Source of the DNA: Halopseudomonas salina
GTDB lineage: Bacteria; Pseudomonadota; Gammaproteobacteria; Pseudomonadales; Pseudomonadaceae
Direction of reading: 5' to 3'
Assembly (NCBI RefSeq): GCF_008641105.1
Contig: NZ_VTTI01000012.1
Span: 1 to 64,000 of the forward strand
Length of the DNA stretch: 64,000 nt
Part shown: positions 44,028 through 55,770 of the stretch, one piece after another
How the letters are laid out: every line of letters starts with the position of its first letter
Position numbering within the stretch: position 1 is the stretch's first letter
The notes under the pieces: model-generated
What the model was told of the DNA's origin: nothing
Seen by the model: the letters and a program-made list of their open reading frames with translations, nothing else
Database searches by the model: none
Made by a program: the position numbers and the translations under genes

Positions 44028-45791
44028 CTATGTATCTGCGTCCTTGACCGGGACTTTCTGCGCCGCAGGCTCGCCGAGCTTTTGTCTGATAAGCGTTGCA
44101 GCTCGCTCAGCACTGGCAACGAACAACCGCTTGCCTGCGGCCGACCCTGTACCGGCGCGGCTCAGCTTCTGGCGCACTCGAGCGTTAACGCCGACAAAGT
44201 AGACTTCAATTTCCCTGCGCTCAAGCTCCTCCAGCGCCTTGGTGAACATCACTTGGGCACTCATGTCCATGCTTGGCACCGCCTGCATGTCGATCACCAT
44301 GTAGCGGACATTCTCACCATGCCGAGCCATTGCACTCAGAGCCTTGTCGGCTGCGGCAAAGAAAAGCGGGCCGCCTATCCGATAGAGGCCAACACTGTCG
44401 GGTAAGCCTGAAAGTGCCTTGTGGCTCTGGTGCGGTACGGCGCTACCCTGGCTCAGGTCGACCATGCGTTTGATAAACAGGGCAGAAGCCAGTAGCAGCC
44501 CAACTCCTACCGCCAGCACCATATCAAACAGCACTGTGAGTACCAGGCAGGTAATCAGAACCCAGGTATCCTGGCGTGGACCGATGCGCAGCATGCGTAC
44601 CACATGGGGAAGCTCGCTCATGTTCCAGGCAACCATCAGCAGCATGGCCGCCAGCGATGCCATAGGCAGGTAGGAAAACAGATCGGCCAGCAGAACCACT
44701 GCCAGCACAATCACGATGGCATGGACTACCGCGGCAATCGGCGTTCGCGCTCCGGAGCGCACGCTGGCTGCGGTGCGGGCAATCGCTGCAGTGGCGGGAA
44801 TGCCGCCGAAGAATGGCACCACCAGGTTGCCCAGCCCCTGGCCCATCAGCTCGGCATTGGGATCATGGCGCGTGTTCGCCATGCCGTCGGCCACAACGGC
44901 ACATAGCAGTGATTCTATTGCGCCTAGCATCGCAACTGTAAGGGCAAAAGGCAGCAGTTCGCGGAACAGATTGAAGTCGATCTGCAGAGGGAGTCCGTCA
45001 GCGCCGGGTAGTGTCCAGGGAAGCAGCCATTGGGGTGCAAATGGAGGGATGCCGCCGTACGTCACGCCATCTAGCTCATAGCTGAAGCGTGACCCCAAAG
45101 TGCTGACCTGCATATCCAGATGCAATGCCAGTGCGGCCAGAACACTGCCGATCAGCAGTGCTATCAGGTGACCCGGTACCCGCCGGGTCACATAGGGCCA
45201 GGCAACAAGCACTCCCAGGGTCACCCCGCCTACCAGGGCGTCACCTGCCTGCACAGTGGGGAGTGCCGACGCCAGCGCCTGTAATTGATCCAGGTAACTG
45301 TCATGCTGACCTACCCCCTGCAGTCCGAGGAAGTCCTTGATCTGCAGGGTAGCAATGACAATCCCGATTCCGGCAGTAAATCCCAGCACCACCGGGTAGG
45401 GAACGAACTGAATCAGATTGCCCATACGTGCAAAGCCCAGTGCCAGCAGAATCACTCCCGACATGCCGGTAACCAGAAGAAGCCCGCCAATGCCGTATTG
45501 CTGGGTAATCGGCAACAGAATGACCACGAAGGCCGCAGTGGGTCCTGATATGTTGAAGCGCGAGCCGCCGGCAAGAGCGATGATCAGTCCGCCCACGATA
45601 CCGGTGTACAGGCCATGTTGAGGGGCGACGCCCACGGCGATGGCCAGCGCCATGGCCAGGGGTATGGCGATGATGCCCACTGTGAGCCCGGCCACGAGGT
45701 CGCCTCGTAGCATCTTGCGGTTGTAGCCGTGTCGAAAGCTGTCGCGCAGAGCTGCGAAAAATACCGGACTGCGCTGATTGTTTGAAGCCAT
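44028..45791 (-). CDS. SulP family anion transporter with STAS domain
   Basis: A 587-residue inner-membrane carrier. The N-terminal SulP signature LRGDLVAGLTVGIIAIPLAMALAIA and RFNISGPTAAFVVILLP lead a set of about 12 helices. The C-terminal cytoplasmic STAS domain starts near LPDSVGLYRIGGPLFFAAADK. Family members carry sulfate, bicarbonate or C4-dicarboxylates (DauA); the substrate here cannot be chosen from sequence. Confidence 0.9.
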   Translation of the reverse strand: MASNNQRSPVFFAALRDSFRHGYNRKMLRGDLVAGLTVGIIAIPLAMALAIAVGVAPQHGLYTGIVGGLIIALAGGSRFNISGPTAAFVVILLPITQQYGIGGLLLVTGMSGVILLALGFARMGNLIQFVPYPVVLGFTAGIGIVIATLQIKDFLGLQGVGQHDSYLDQLQALASALPTVQAGDALVGGVTLGVLVAWPYVTRRVPGHLIALLIGSVLAALALHLDMQVSTLGSRFSYELDGVTYGGIPPFAPQWLLPWTLPGADGLPLQIDFNLFRELLPFALTVAMLGAIESLLCAVVADGMANTRHDPNAELMGQGLGNLVVPFFGGIPATAAIARTAASVRSGARTPIAAVVHAIVIVLAVVLLADLFSYLPMASLAAMLLMVAWNMSELPHVVRMLRIGPRQDTWVLITCLVLTVLFDMVLAVGVGLLLASALFIKRMVDLSQGSAVPHQSHKALSGLPDSVGLYRIGGPLFFAAADKALSAMARHGENVRYMVIDMQAVPSMDMSAQVMFTKALEELERREIEVYFVGVNARVRQKLSRAGTGSAAGKRLFVASAERAATLIRQKLGEPAAQKVPVKDADT

Positions 45792-46019
45792 GCTGTATTC
45801 CCGGGAGAGGAGCCGATTGCCGCATTCCCTCGGGTGACGGGGGCGGTGGGCATGAGCTCACGTCACAGTCATAGCACAAGCCGGGCCACAGGGGTATCGG
45901 ACCAAATGACGCATGGGTCGTTTAGATGCATTTATACGGAGCAGCAGCCCTAGTGGCGCCGGCCCGGCGTAGGTACAATGGGCTATTGAAAGAGTTAATG
46001 GCAGATAAAGGGGTGGCGA

Positions 46020-46310
46020 GTGCGTAAAGACAAAGAGAAAGTTATCGGCGAGCCGATGACAGATGAGCAGATTGCCGCGTTCTTGAGCGCGCGCCCCTAC
46101 ACGGGCGAATCGGTCGAGCAGCATATTCTGACCCGCGCTTATCGTGGATTGCGTGCCCATGACTTTGAACGATTCGTCGATTTGTTCAAGCAGGAGGGTT
46201 TCGATCTGAATGCCACGGATGCACAGGGCAACAGTTTCCTGCAGACCGTTCGTGGACACGCACAGGGCGAAGATTATGTTGCAGTGTTGGAGCGTGCTGG
46301 GGCGCGCTAG
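46020..46310 (+). CDS. PA4642-family conserved small protein
   Basis: A 96-residue charged cytoplasmic protein with DEQIAAFLSARPYTGESVEQHI and RAYRGLRAHDFERFVDLFKQEGFDLNATD. From memory this matches a short conserved Pseudomonas family named after PA4642; function unknown. The start is GTG at 46020 with AAAGGGG upstream. Its 3' end overlaps the convergent small gene by four bases. Confidence 0.8.
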   Translation: MRKDKEKVIGEPMTDEQIAAFLSARPYTGESVEQHILTRAYRGLRAHDFERFVDLFKQEGFDLNATDAQGNSFLQTVRGHAQGEDYVAVLERAGAR

Positions 46311-46528
46311 ACGCGCAGGGCCGTCGCCCCTTTGGTGGTGCTTGTATGGCATCTGGCCGAGGGCGGCAAGGGCCTGCCAATCCAGAACTGATTAAGCTCG
46401 GTTACCTCCACCCATCTGCCCTTATCAGGTCTGCTGGTAGTGGCCCACAGGGTTTCGCAACGATCCATTTCATCTAGCCTGGCATAAAATCGGGGTTGTG
46501 TGCGCCCTAACCATCGTGCAATGAACAT
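46307..46528 (-). CDS. small conserved hypothetical protein
   Basis: A 73-residue protein beginning MFIARWLGRTQPRFYARLDE, with WATTSRPDKGRWVEVTELN and a basic C-terminus. I do not recognise a function. It is supported as a real gene by a strong Shine-Dalgarno (GAGGAG six bases before the ATG at 46528) and by codon choice like its neighbours. A Met nine codons upstream is unlikely given that site. Confidence 0.6.
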   Translation of the reverse strand: MFIARWLGRTQPRFYARLDEMDRCETLWATTSRPDKGRWVEVTELNQFWIGRPLPPSARCHTSTTKGATALRV

Positions 46529-46696
46529 CTTTGGCTCCTCAGTGGTCTTACCCAAGTTTGCCCTTTATTTATTGCAGTGAGATGACAGTAGCTAGCGCTG
46601 CTCTCCCAGCTTTAACCGCGATATGCTAAACATTGTGGGAGCCGATATGCGGCCCCACCACTTGTTGTTTCACTGGTTTCTTGCAGGAGTATCAAA

Positions 46697-47281
46697 ATGA
46701 TCAATCGTCTGTCCATGCTGGTTGTTGCGGGCCTCGCCCTGGTGCTTGTAGGTTGCGCCCACAGCCCCCAGCAGCTCAGTGTGCAGCCAGAATTGCTGGT
46801 ACCGCTCAACCCGGTTGCCCGTCAGCAGCCGGTGATTGTCACTGTCCGCGATACCCGTTCATCCAAGGTCCTTGGTACGCGTGGCGGCATCTATCCCGAC
46901 TCCAGCAGTATCACTGTGAGCGAACAGACGTTGCCCAAGGTTCGACAGCAGGTAGAGCAGGGTTTGCGCCAACTGGGTTTCAACGTGGTGCCTGAGGGGA
47001 CACCCAATGCGAATAATCTGACTGTCAGTCTGGCGGAATTGAAGTATCAGTCCCCCACAGCTACTACCTATGTAACTGAAGCTAATATCGGGGCAACCTT
47101 TGTGGCCGAGGCGCAAGCAGCCAACACCCGTTATCAAGGGCGCTACGGCGCTACTGCGCAGCATCGGTTTGGCTATGCGCCCAATCAGGCGACTAACACC
47201 CGCTTGGTCAGCGAAGTGATGAGCGATGCTCTGACACGGGTTTTCAAGGATCCGGAAATAGTCCGGGTATTGCAACGCTAG
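46697..47281 (+). CDS. YajG family lipoprotein
   Basis: A 194-residue lipoprotein: signal MLVVAGLALVLVGCAHSP with a lipobox cysteine near residue 20. A compact domain follows with VIVTVRDTRSSKVLGTRGG, KVRQQVEQGLRQLGFNVVPEG and LTVSLAELKYQ, as in YajG-type proteins. Function is unknown; it is probably held in the outer membrane. CAGGAG lies seven bases before the ATG. A strong hairpin follows its stop. Confidence 0.85.
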   Translation: MINRLSMLVVAGLALVLVGCAHSPQQLSVQPELLVPLNPVARQQPVIVTVRDTRSSKVLGTRGGIYPDSSSITVSEQTLPKVRQQVEQGLRQLGFNVVPEGTPNANNLTVSLAELKYQSPTATTYVTEANIGATFVAEAQAANTRYQGRYGATAQHRFGYAPNQATNTRLVSEVMSDALTRVFKDPEIVRVLQR

Positions 47282-47290
47282 AGTGGACCG

Positions 47291-47313
47291 AGGCTGGATC
47301 AGCGATCCAGCCT
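47291..47313. terminator. hairpin between convergent genes
   Basis: Perfect 10-bp stem AGGCTGGATC / GATCCAGCCT with a three-base loop. It lies ten bases after the lipoprotein stop and 15 bases before the BCCT stop. No T-run on either side, so it may act as a bidirectional structure or mRNA 3' end stabiliser. Confidence 0.55.
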
Positions 47314-47327
47314 AGCCTGAGGCGTGG

Positions 47328-49388
47328 TCAGTCCTTGACCACTGCCGGACCCTGGTCATGGAGCATTTCATCATGCTCGGCCATATTCCATGGAAGCTGG
47401 CCTGGACTGATGTGCAGGAAGTGCAGGTACTTCTCGAAGTGATCGAGAATGTCGCCAATGATCTCCTGCTGGTCATAGCCGTAGACATCGTAAGTCTGGC
47501 CCCCGCGGCTGAGAAATACCTCCGCCCGATAATAATGATCCTCAGGTTTGTTAGAGCGGCTCATTTCCGGAAAGGCAAAGCTGGGCCGGGTATATTCGCG
47601 CAGGCGGATCTCATACAGAAAGTTGACCTGCCCAGGTTTGATAACTTCGATATAGGCACGTCCATGGTCTACGTCAAACTGCACCTCGGTCGGCCAGTCC
47701 TGTTGTACCAGGCTCTGTTGCAGACTCTTCATGGCCTCTATCGCCGTGCCAGAAATGAAGTTTTCGACCTTCTCCCGGTTCGGGAAATTGACAATACCCG
47801 CAAGCCGTTTTTTCCACATAGTGGTGGCGTTACCGCCTGAGTAACGCGCCGCCTGCATGTGATGAACCAGACTGGCATCACGATGGCCCTCGATTACCAG
47901 AGCGCGCCACATACCCACCGCAGCGATGATCATGATGATCGAGAAGGGCAGCGCCGATGCAATGGTCATGGTTTGTAACGCGCCAAGTCCCCCGGCAAGC
48001 AGCAATACTGAAGCGACCACCCCTTCGAGAATCGCCCAGAAGGCTCGCTGCCAGGCGGGGGTGGTCATGGCGCCACCGGACGCCAGCGAATCGATTACCA
48101 GCGACCCCGAATCCGATGATGTAACAAAGAAGGTGATGATCAGAATTACCGTGATAAACGAGACAACCGAAGTGAACGGTAGCCGCTCGAAGAGTTTGAA
48201 CAGGGCCACAGCATGGTCGTTCTGCACCTCGGTTATCAGCGCCGTATAGCCCTCATTCATGATCAGATGCAGGGCGGTGTCGCCAAAGACTGAGAACCAC
48301 ATGAAGGTAAAGATCGTGGGCACGAACATGACGCCGACCACAAATTGACGAATTGTCCTTCCCCGGCTGATCTTGGCGATAAAGAGCCCGACAAATGGGG
48401 CCCAGGCGATTGTCCAGCCGAAGATGAACAGCGTCCAGTTACCTATCCAGTCGCTTCGGGTGTAGGCCTGTAAATTGAAGGTCCGCTCTACAATGTTGTT
48501 CAGATAGCTACCCGTGTTCTGCAGGAAGGTCTCGAGAATGAAGATCGACGGGCCCACCAGAAAGACGAAAACCATCAGGGTGACTGCTAACACCATGTTG
48601 AGAATCGACAGGTTCTTTACACCCTTGTCCAGGCCTGCCACCACAGAAAACAGTGCGAGCCCGGTGACGCCGGCAATGGTAATGATCTGCACGGTTACGT
48701 TGACCGGTATCTCGGGCCAGAGATAGTTCAGGCCCGCGTTGATCTGGGCTACCGACAGACCAAGGGTGGTTGCTATGCCGAACATGGTGCCGAGAATGGC
48801 GAATACATCGACGGTATGACCGATGGGGCCGTAGATACGGTCACCTATCAACGGATATAGCGCTGAGCGCATGGATAATGGCAAACCGTGGCGAAAGGAA
48901 AAATAGGCCAGAACCAGACCGACCAGCCCGTATATCGCCCAGATATGAAAGCCCCAATGGAAGAATGCAATCTGCAGTGCCTGTTTTGCAGCGTCCACCG
49001 TTTCGGCTCCGCCAGCGGGCGGTGCAGCATAGTGCAGCACCGGCTCGGCGACGCCGAAGAAGAGCAGTGCGATGCCGTAGCCGGCCGAAAATAGCATAGC
49101 GAACCAGGCCGGGAAGCTGTACTGGGGGTCGGAATGGTCAGGCCCCAGTTTGATGTTGCCCCAGTCACTGAAAGCGACCATGACCACGAACACCAGGAAC
49201 ATGGCGACGGCCAGCATGTAGAACCAGCCAAAAGTTGTCGTGATATAGCTCAAAATAGAGGAAAAGGCGCTGCCGGCCAGTTCCGGGTTACTCGCGGTGC
49301 CGATCACCAGAAGAAGAATGATCAATACCGCGGGAGCGAAGACGGGAACCAGAATCGTGTTGTTCCACAGTCGTTTTTTTTCGGTCAT
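47328..49388 (-). CDS. BCCT family choline/betaine transporter (BetT type)
   Basis: A 686-residue inner-membrane symporter for choline or a betaine. The 12-helix core shows the BCCT features FSDWGNIKLGPDHSDPQYSF, FFHWGFHIWAIYGLVGLVLAY, NWTLFIFGWTIAWAPFVGLFIAKISRG (the Trp-rich substrate segment, given in part) and TSSDSGSLVIDSLASGG. A long C-terminal cytoplasmic tail of about 170 residues is like that of osmoregulated BetT proteins. It stands alone, with no bet dehydrogenase genes nearby. Confidence 0.9.
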   Translation of the reverse strand: MTEKKRLWNNTILVPVFAPAVLIILLLVIGTASNPELAGSAFSSILSYITTTFGWFYMLAVAMFLVFVVMVAFSDWGNIKLGPDHSDPQYSFPAWFAMLFSAGYGIALLFFGVAEPVLHYAAPPAGGAETVDAAKQALQIAFFHWGFHIWAIYGLVGLVLAYFSFRHGLPLSMRSALYPLIGDRIYGPIGHTVDVFAILGTMFGIATTLGLSVAQINAGLNYLWPEIPVNVTVQIITIAGVTGLALFSVVAGLDKGVKNLSILNMVLAVTLMVFVFLVGPSIFILETFLQNTGSYLNNIVERTFNLQAYTRSDWIGNWTLFIFGWTIAWAPFVGLFIAKISRGRTIRQFVVGVMFVPTIFTFMWFSVFGDTALHLIMNEGYTALITEVQNDHAVALFKLFERLPFTSVVSFITVILIITFFVTSSDSGSLVIDSLASGGAMTTPAWQRAFWAILEGVVASVLLLAGGLGALQTMTIASALPFSIIMIIAAVGMWRALVIEGHRDASLVHHMQAARYSGGNATTMWKKRLAGIVNFPNREKVENFISGTAIEAMKSLQQSLVQQDWPTEVQFDVDHGRAYIEVIKPGQVNFLYEIRLREYTRPSFAFPEMSRSNKPEDHYYRAEVFLSRGGQTYDVYGYDQQEIIGDILDHFEKYLHFLHISPGQLPWNMAEHDEMLHDQGPAVVKD

Positions 49389-49569
49389 GACGCTGTCCTT
49401 GTGGTTGTTGCGGAGGGCGGCGTTCGAGCCGGCGACACCGGTAACGCGAGGGGGTTATCTGAATCAATTCGCAGTTGAGTATAGACATTGATTCGCTTAA
49501 CGCGACAAGTGGAGGGCTGTTTCTGAGGCCAGGTGTACGCGAAAAAAAGGGAATGCCTGGACAGGAAAG

Positions 49570-49597
49570 CAGGCTCTGCGCCGGGGGCGAGAGCCTG
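49570..49597. terminator. hairpin after gatB
   Basis: CAGGCTCT / AGAGCCTG form an 8-bp stem around a GC-rich 12-base loop, 15 bases beyond the gatB stop. There is no adjacent U-run on the minus strand, so termination is only probable. Confidence 0.45.
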
Positions 49598-49612
49598 ACG
49601 ATTGAATGCCGG

Positions 49613-51058
49613 TCAGCCCTCCAGCTTCTTGCGCAGCAGCTCGTTGACCTGTTGTGGGTTGGCCTTGCCCTTCGATGCCTTCATTGCCTGGCCAACAAAG
49701 AAGCCGAACATCTTGCCGCGCTTGTTTTCGTCGCTGGCGCGGTACTGCTCGACCTGCTCGGCATTGGCTGTCAACACATCATCGAGCATGGCATCGATCG
49801 CGCCCGTGTCGGTCACCTGCTTGAGGCCGCGCTTCTCGATGATCTGATCGGCACCACCTTCGCCAGCGGCCATGGCTTCGAAAACCGTTTTGGCGATCTT
49901 GCCTGAAATGGTGTTGTCCTTGATTCGCGCAATCATGCCGCCCAGTTGGGAAGCGGTGACAGGTGACTGGCTGATATCCAGATCCTCGCGGTTGAGCAGG
50001 CTGGACAGCTCGCCCATGACCCAGTTGGCGGCCAGCTTGGCGTCGCCGCACTCCTGCTGCACCTGCTCGAAGTAATCGGCCAGCTCACGCTGGGCAGACA
50101 AAACGCTGGCATCATAGGCGGACAGGCCAAACTGGCTTTCGAAACGCTCACGTTTCTGTTGCGGCAGCTCCGGAAGCTCGCTGCGGATCTCTTCCAGGAA
50201 CGCAGGTTCGATTATCACTGGCAGCAGATCTGGATCGGGGAAGTAGCGGTAATCGTTGGCTTCCTCCTTGCTGCGCATCGACCGGGTCTCGTCCTTGTTC
50301 GGATCGTACAGGCGGGTTTCCTGAGTCACTGTGCCGCCATCCTCGATCAGCTCGATCTGGCGTTGGACTTCGGTGTTGATCGCCTTTTCGATAAAGCGGA
50401 AGGAGTTGACGTTCTTGATCTCGCAGCGTGTGCCGTATTCGTCCTGACCCTTGGGGCGGACTGAGACGTTGCAATCGCAACGCAGCGAGCCTTCCGCCAT
50501 GTTGCCGTCACAGATGCCCAGATAGCGCACCAGCGAGTGAATGGTCTTGGCGTACGCTACCGCTTCCTTGGCACTGCGCATGTCCGGCTCTGAAACGATC
50601 TCCAGCAAGGGCGTGCCGGCGCGGTTCAGATCGATGCCGCTCATGCCCTGGAAGTCTTCGTGCAGACTCTTGCCGGCATCCTCTTCCAGGTGTGCGCGGG
50701 TTACGCCTACGCGCTTGATGGTACCGTCGTCCAGGGTGATATCAACGAAGCCCTTGCCGACAATCGGCAGGTCCATCTGGCTGATCTGGTAGCCCTTTGG
50801 CAGGTCCGGATAAAAGTAGTTCTTGCGTGCAAAGACGTTGGTCGGCGCAATCTCGGCATTGATCGCCAGGCCGAACTTGACCGCATTGCGCACGGCCTGG
50901 GCGTTGAGAACCGGTAGTGTGCCTGGCATGCCGAGGTCAATCAGGCTGGCCTGAGTGTTGGGTTCGGCACCGAAGGTGGTGGCGCTGCCGGAGAAAATCT
51001 TCGAAGCGGTAGTGAGCTGGGCGTGGATTTCCAGGCCGATAACAATTTCCCATTGCAT
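49613..51058 (-). CDS. gatB: Asp-tRNA(Asn)/Glu-tRNA(Gln) amidotransferase subunit B
   Basis: The tRNA-binding and kinase subunit of the GatCAB amidotransferase, which converts Asp-tRNA(Asn) and/or Glu-tRNA(Gln) to the amide form. The full-length 481-residue protein has [13 protein letters not shown] at the start, [15 protein letters not shown], the signature [20 protein letters not shown], and the C-terminal YqeY-like tail domain (LLRKKLEG end). It is last in the gatC-gatA-gatB order, 18 bases after gatA. Confidence 0.96.
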   Translation of the reverse strand: MQWEIVIGLEIHAQLTTASKIFSGSATTFGAEPNTQASLIDLGMPGTLPVLNAQAVRNAVKFGLAINAEIAPTNVFARKNYFYPDLPKGYQISQMDLPIVGKGFVDITLDDGTIKRVGVTRAHLEEDAGKSLHEDFQGMSGIDLNRAGTPLLEIVSEPDMRSAKEAVAYAKTIHSLVRYLGICDGNMAEGSLRCDCNVSVRPKGQDEYGTRCEIKNVNSFRFIEKAINTEVQRQIELIEDGGTVTQETRLYDPNKDETRSMRSKEEANDYRYFPDPDLLPVIIEPAFLEEIRSELPELPQQKRERFESQFGLSAYDASVLSAQRELADYFEQVQQECGDAKLAANWVMGELSSLLNREDLDISQSPVTASQLGGMIARIKDNTISGKIAKTVFEAMAAGEGGADQIIEKRGLKQVTDTGAIDAMLDDVLTANAEQVEQYRASDENKRGKMFGFFVGQAMKASKGKANPQQVNELLRKKLEG

Positions 51059-51076
51059 AGTCTGTTCTCGATCCTC

Positions 51077-52528
51077 TCAGTAGCCCGCTGGGGCGCGGCT
51101 GTGCCAGTCAGTCACTTGCTGGTACTGGTGTGCGATGTTCAGCAGGCGCGCTTCGCTGAAGTAGGGCCCCAGCAACTGCATGCCCAATGGCAGCCCGTTG
51201 GCAAAGCCGGCTGGCAACGCGATTCCCGGCACGCCGGCCAGGTTTGCGGTGATAGTGTAAATGTCGGTCAGATACAGGCTGACGGGGTCGTCGATCTTCT
51301 CACCAATCCTGAAGGGGGGGGTGGGGGACGTCGGACAGAGGATCACATCAACCTGCTCATAGGCCGCCATGAAGTCGTTCTTGATCAGCCTTCGAATCTT
51401 CTGTGCCTGCAGGTAGTAGGCATCGTAATAACCTGCCGATAGCGCGTACGCGCCGACCATGATGCGCCGTTTGACTTCCGGTCCGAAGCCTTCACCGCGC
51501 GAGCGTTTGTACAGATCGGTCAGATCCGCCGGGTTTTCGCAGCGGTAACCGAAGCGCACGCCATCAAAGCGCGAGAGGTTGGAGGAGGCTTCCGCCGGAG
51601 CAATAACGTAATAGGCGGGAATTGCCAGTTCGGCATTGGGCAGGCTGATTTCTTTCACTTCAGCGCCCAGGGATTGGAATTGTTTTACCGCGGCATGGAT
51701 AGCATCGGCGGTGGAGGCGTCCAGACCATCACTGAAATACTCCTTGGGCAGGCCGATGCGCAGGCCTTTCAACGAGTCGTTCAGGCCCTCGCTGTAATCG
51801 GCGACTGGCTCGTCAACGCTGGTCGAATCACGCTCGTCGAACCCGGCCATGACCTGCATCATCAGGGCGCAATCCTCTGCGGTGCGCGCCATCGGCCCGG
51901 CCTGATCCAGGCTGGAAGCGTAGGCGATCATGCCCCAGCGAGATACACGGCCGTAGGTCGGCTTGAGCCCGGTCAGGGCGGTAAAGCCGGCGGGCTGGCG
52001 GATCGAGCCGCCGGTGTCTGTGCCGGTCGATGCGGCGCACAGGCGTGCAGCCACAGCCGCGGCCGAACCGCCAGAGGAGCCACCCGGTACGTGTTCAGTG
52101 TTCCAGGGATTTCGCGTTGGACCGTAGAAGCTCGACTCGGTGGAGGAGCCCATCGCGAACTCATCCATATTGGTCTTGCCCAAGGTGACTGCGCCCGCAT
52201 CGATAAAGCGCGAGGTGACGCTGGATTCATAGGGCGCTGTGAAATTGTCGAGCATCTTCGACCCGCAGCTGGTGCGCAGGCCGGTAGTGCAGAACAGATC
52301 CTTGTGCGCCAGCGGAATGCCGGTCAGCGCAGTGGCTGTGCCACCGGCGATACGGGCATCGGCTGCCTTGGCCTGGGCCAGGGCCAGCTCGGGTGACACG
52401 GTGATGAAACTGTTGAGCAGCGGATCCAATTGTTCGATACGCTTGAGGTAATGTTCGGTCAGTTCGACGCTGGATAGCGTCTTGCTCTGCAAGGCCTTCG
52501 AGAGCTGGGCCAGGGTATTCTCATGCAT
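51077..52528 (-). CDS. gatA: Asp-tRNA(Asn)/Glu-tRNA(Gln) amidotransferase subunit A
   Basis: The glutaminase subunit that frees ammonia from glutamine. The 483-residue protein has the amidase Ser-cisSer-Lys triad: Lys in IPLAHKDLF, the cis-Ser and nucleophile in [15 protein letters not shown] and [13 protein letters not shown]. It lies 81 bases after gatC and 18 bases before gatB. Confidence 0.96.
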   Translation of the reverse strand: MHENTLAQLSKALQSKTLSSVELTEHYLKRIEQLDPLLNSFITVSPELALAQAKAADARIAGGTATALTGIPLAHKDLFCTTGLRTSCGSKMLDNFTAPYESSVTSRFIDAGAVTLGKTNMDEFAMGSSTESSFYGPTRNPWNTEHVPGGSSGGSAAAVAARLCAASTGTDTGGSIRQPAGFTALTGLKPTYGRVSRWGMIAYASSLDQAGPMARTAEDCALMMQVMAGFDERDSTSVDEPVADYSEGLNDSLKGLRIGLPKEYFSDGLDASTADAIHAAVKQFQSLGAEVKEISLPNAELAIPAYYVIAPAEASSNLSRFDGVRFGYRCENPADLTDLYKRSRGEGFGPEVKRRIMVGAYALSAGYYDAYYLQAQKIRRLIKNDFMAAYEQVDVILCPTSPTPPFRIGEKIDDPVSLYLTDIYTITANLAGVPGIALPAGFANGLPLGMQLLGPYFSEARLLNIAHQYQQVTDWHSRAPAGY

Positions 52529-52609
52529 GGGATGATCTCATTGCTGGGCTTGGCCGGATGCGTAATGGCATGGCTTTGCTGACTGTGGCTCGATGGGTCC
52601 TGGAGCACT

Positions 52610-52897
52610 TCACTCTATAACTCTGGGCACGAGATAGAGCCCGTCCTCGGTCGCGGGCGCGATGGCCTGCAACGCGTCGCGCTGGTTGGACTCGGTCACT
52701 GCGTCGCTCCGCAAGCGCTGCGTGGTTTCCAGCGGATGTGCCAAAGGCGCGACGCCGTCTGTGTTGACCGCCTGCATCTTGTCGATCAGATCGAGAATGC
52801 CGGAGAGCTTGGTTGTGGTGGCGGGGATATCTTCTTCATTCAGAGCGATCCGGGCCAGGTGGGCAATGTCTTCCACCGCTTTGCGGTCTAATGCCAT
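52610..52897 (-). CDS. gatC: Asp-tRNA(Asn)/Glu-tRNA(Gln) amidotransferase subunit C
   Basis: A 95-residue small subunit that stabilises GatA and GatB. Recognised from [17 protein letters not shown] at the N-terminus and [18 protein letters not shown] near residue 55. First gene of the gatCAB operon, divergent from mreB. Confidence 0.93.
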   Translation of the reverse strand: MALDRKAVEDIAHLARIALNEEDIPATTTKLSGILDLIDKMQAVNTDGVAPLAHPLETTQRLRSDAVTESNQRDALQAIAPATEDGLYLVPRVIE

Positions 52898-54255
<1,358 letters not shown>

Positions 54256-54344
54256 CCGGAAGCCGGTCAACGCACCTGCAGGTAGCCCCTACCTGCCTGG
54301 TCTGCTGTTGACGGGCCAAGGTTTGCAGCTGCGAGGAGCTCGCC

Positions 54345-55307
54345 ATCAAACCGCTGTTTATCAAAGGTCCTTCACTGGGCGTAAGAGTTTTGGTCCTCTC
54401 AGTGCTCTCGATTGCGCTGATGGTGGTCGATGCTCGTGTGGCTGCCCTGCAGCCGCTACGCTCGAATCTGAGCCTGCTACTGACGCCGGTCTATTACATG
54501 GCCGACTTACCCGTGCGCGCCTGGGATACCGGTTACCAGTTGGTCGCCAGTCGGCTTGACCTGCTTGCCGAGAATGAGCGCTTGCGCGCCGAGGCTCTGC
54601 TGACCAAGCGCAAACTGCAGAAACTGGCTACCCTTACGGAGCAGAACGTGCGGCTGCGCGAATTGCTCAACTCTTCCTCCCTGGTCGATGAAAGGGTGCT
54701 GGTATCCGAGCTGGTAGGCGTTGATCCCAATCCTTTTACCCAGCGTATCCTGATCAACAAGGGTGAAAGTGACGGAGTATTCCTTGGTCAGCCAGTGCTT
54801 GATGCCACTGGTCTGATGGGGCAGGTGGTAGAAGTCATGCCTTATTCAGCACGCGTGCTGCTGATTACCGACGCCACCCATAGTCTGCCGGTTCAGGTCA
54901 ATCGGAACGGATTGCGCGCGATTGCCAGCGGTACCGGCAATAACGAGTTGCTCGAGTTGCGTTTTATCGGCGATACCGCGGATATTCGTGAAGGCGACAT
55001 AGTGGTCAGTTCGGGTCTGGGTCAACGTTTCCCTGCAGGTTATCCGGTAGGTAGAGTGGTTTCGGTCAGCCAGGATCCGGCTCAGCCATTCGCTGATGTG
55101 CGTGTGGCTCCTACTGCTCAGCTCAATCGCAGTCGATACATGCTGCTGGTCTTCAGTGCCGAGTCCGGATACGGGGAGATTGTGCCCGCTCTCGAGCTGG
55201 ATGAGCCGCAGTCTGAAGCAACCGCTCCGGATGAGAGCGCTGCAGCCGAGAAAGCAGACGCTGATACCGTCGCACCCGTCTCCGGGGAGGGTGCAGATGC
55301 GCAATAG
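54345..55307 (+). CDS. mreC: rod shape-determining protein MreC (apparent ATC start)
   Basis: A periplasmic scaffold anchored by one N-terminal helix that links MreB to the wall-synthesis machinery. The frame has no ATG or GTG at the expected start. An ATC at 54345 sits six bases after AGGAG, and translation from it gives xKPLFIKGPSLGVR, aligning from the first residue with E. coli MreC (MKPIFSRGPSLQIR). The next standard start, TTG 54390, would remove this conserved segment. The 320-residue protein has a coiled coil (NERLRAEALLTKRKLQKLA) and the beta domains ending near NRSRYMLLVFS, then an acidic tail. It overlaps mreD. Confidence 0.85.
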   Translation: MKPLFIKGPSLGVRVLVLSVLSIALMVVDARVAALQPLRSNLSLLLTPVYYMADLPVRAWDTGYQLVASRLDLLAENERLRAEALLTKRKLQKLATLTEQNVRLRELLNSSSLVDERVLVSELVGVDPNPFTQRILINKGESDGVFLGQPVLDATGLMGQVVEVMPYSARVLLITDATHSLPVQVNRNGLRAIASGTGNNELLELRFIGDTADIREGDIVVSSGLGQRFPAGYPVGRVVSVSQDPAQPFADVRVAPTAQLNRSRYMLLVFSAESGYGEIVPALELDEPQSEATAPDESAAAEKADADTVAPVSGEGADAQ

Positions 55308-55770
55308 TCTTATTATCGGCCTTACCTTTGTCGTCGCACTTCTGCTCAGTGTGATGCCCATGTCCACCATGCTGGAGCTGGGCCGCCCTATGTGGTTGGC
55401 CATGGTATTGGCCTATTGGGTAATGGCCCTGCCACATCGGGTAGGCCTGTTGACTGCCTGGATCATGGGGCTGGCAACCGATGTGCTTTATGGCCAGTTG
55501 TTCGGCCAGCATGCGTTGGTCATGACAATGGTTGCCTGGATGATGCTGTTATTACATCAGCGCATTCGTCGATTCCCCCTGTGGCAACAGAGTCTGGTGA
55601 TGCTGCCGGTACTGGGTATCGCCCAGATGTTGCTGCTTTGGCTCAACAGCCTGACCGGCAATCGTCCACCAACATTACTCTTTCTGTTACCGGCCTTTGT
55701 CAGCGCCATTCTCTGGCCATGGGTATATTCGGTACTGCGCGGCGTCAGGAAGCGGTTTCATGTACTCTGA
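55297..55770 (+). CDS. mreD: rod shape-determining protein MreD
   Basis: A 157-residue integral membrane protein with about five or six hydrophobic segments ([51 protein letters not shown]). It is part of the elongasome with MreC. GGGGAGG six bases before the ATG supports the start. It overlaps mreC by 11 bases and maf by 11 bases. Confidence 0.92.
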   Translation: MRNSLIIGLTFVVALLLSVMPMSTMLELGRPMWLAMVLAYWVMALPHRVGLLTAWIMGLATDVLYGQLFGQHALVMTMVAWMMLLLHQRIRRFPLWQQSLVMLPVLGIAQMLLLWLNSLTGNRPPTLLFLLPAFVSAILWPWVYSVLRGVRKRFHVL

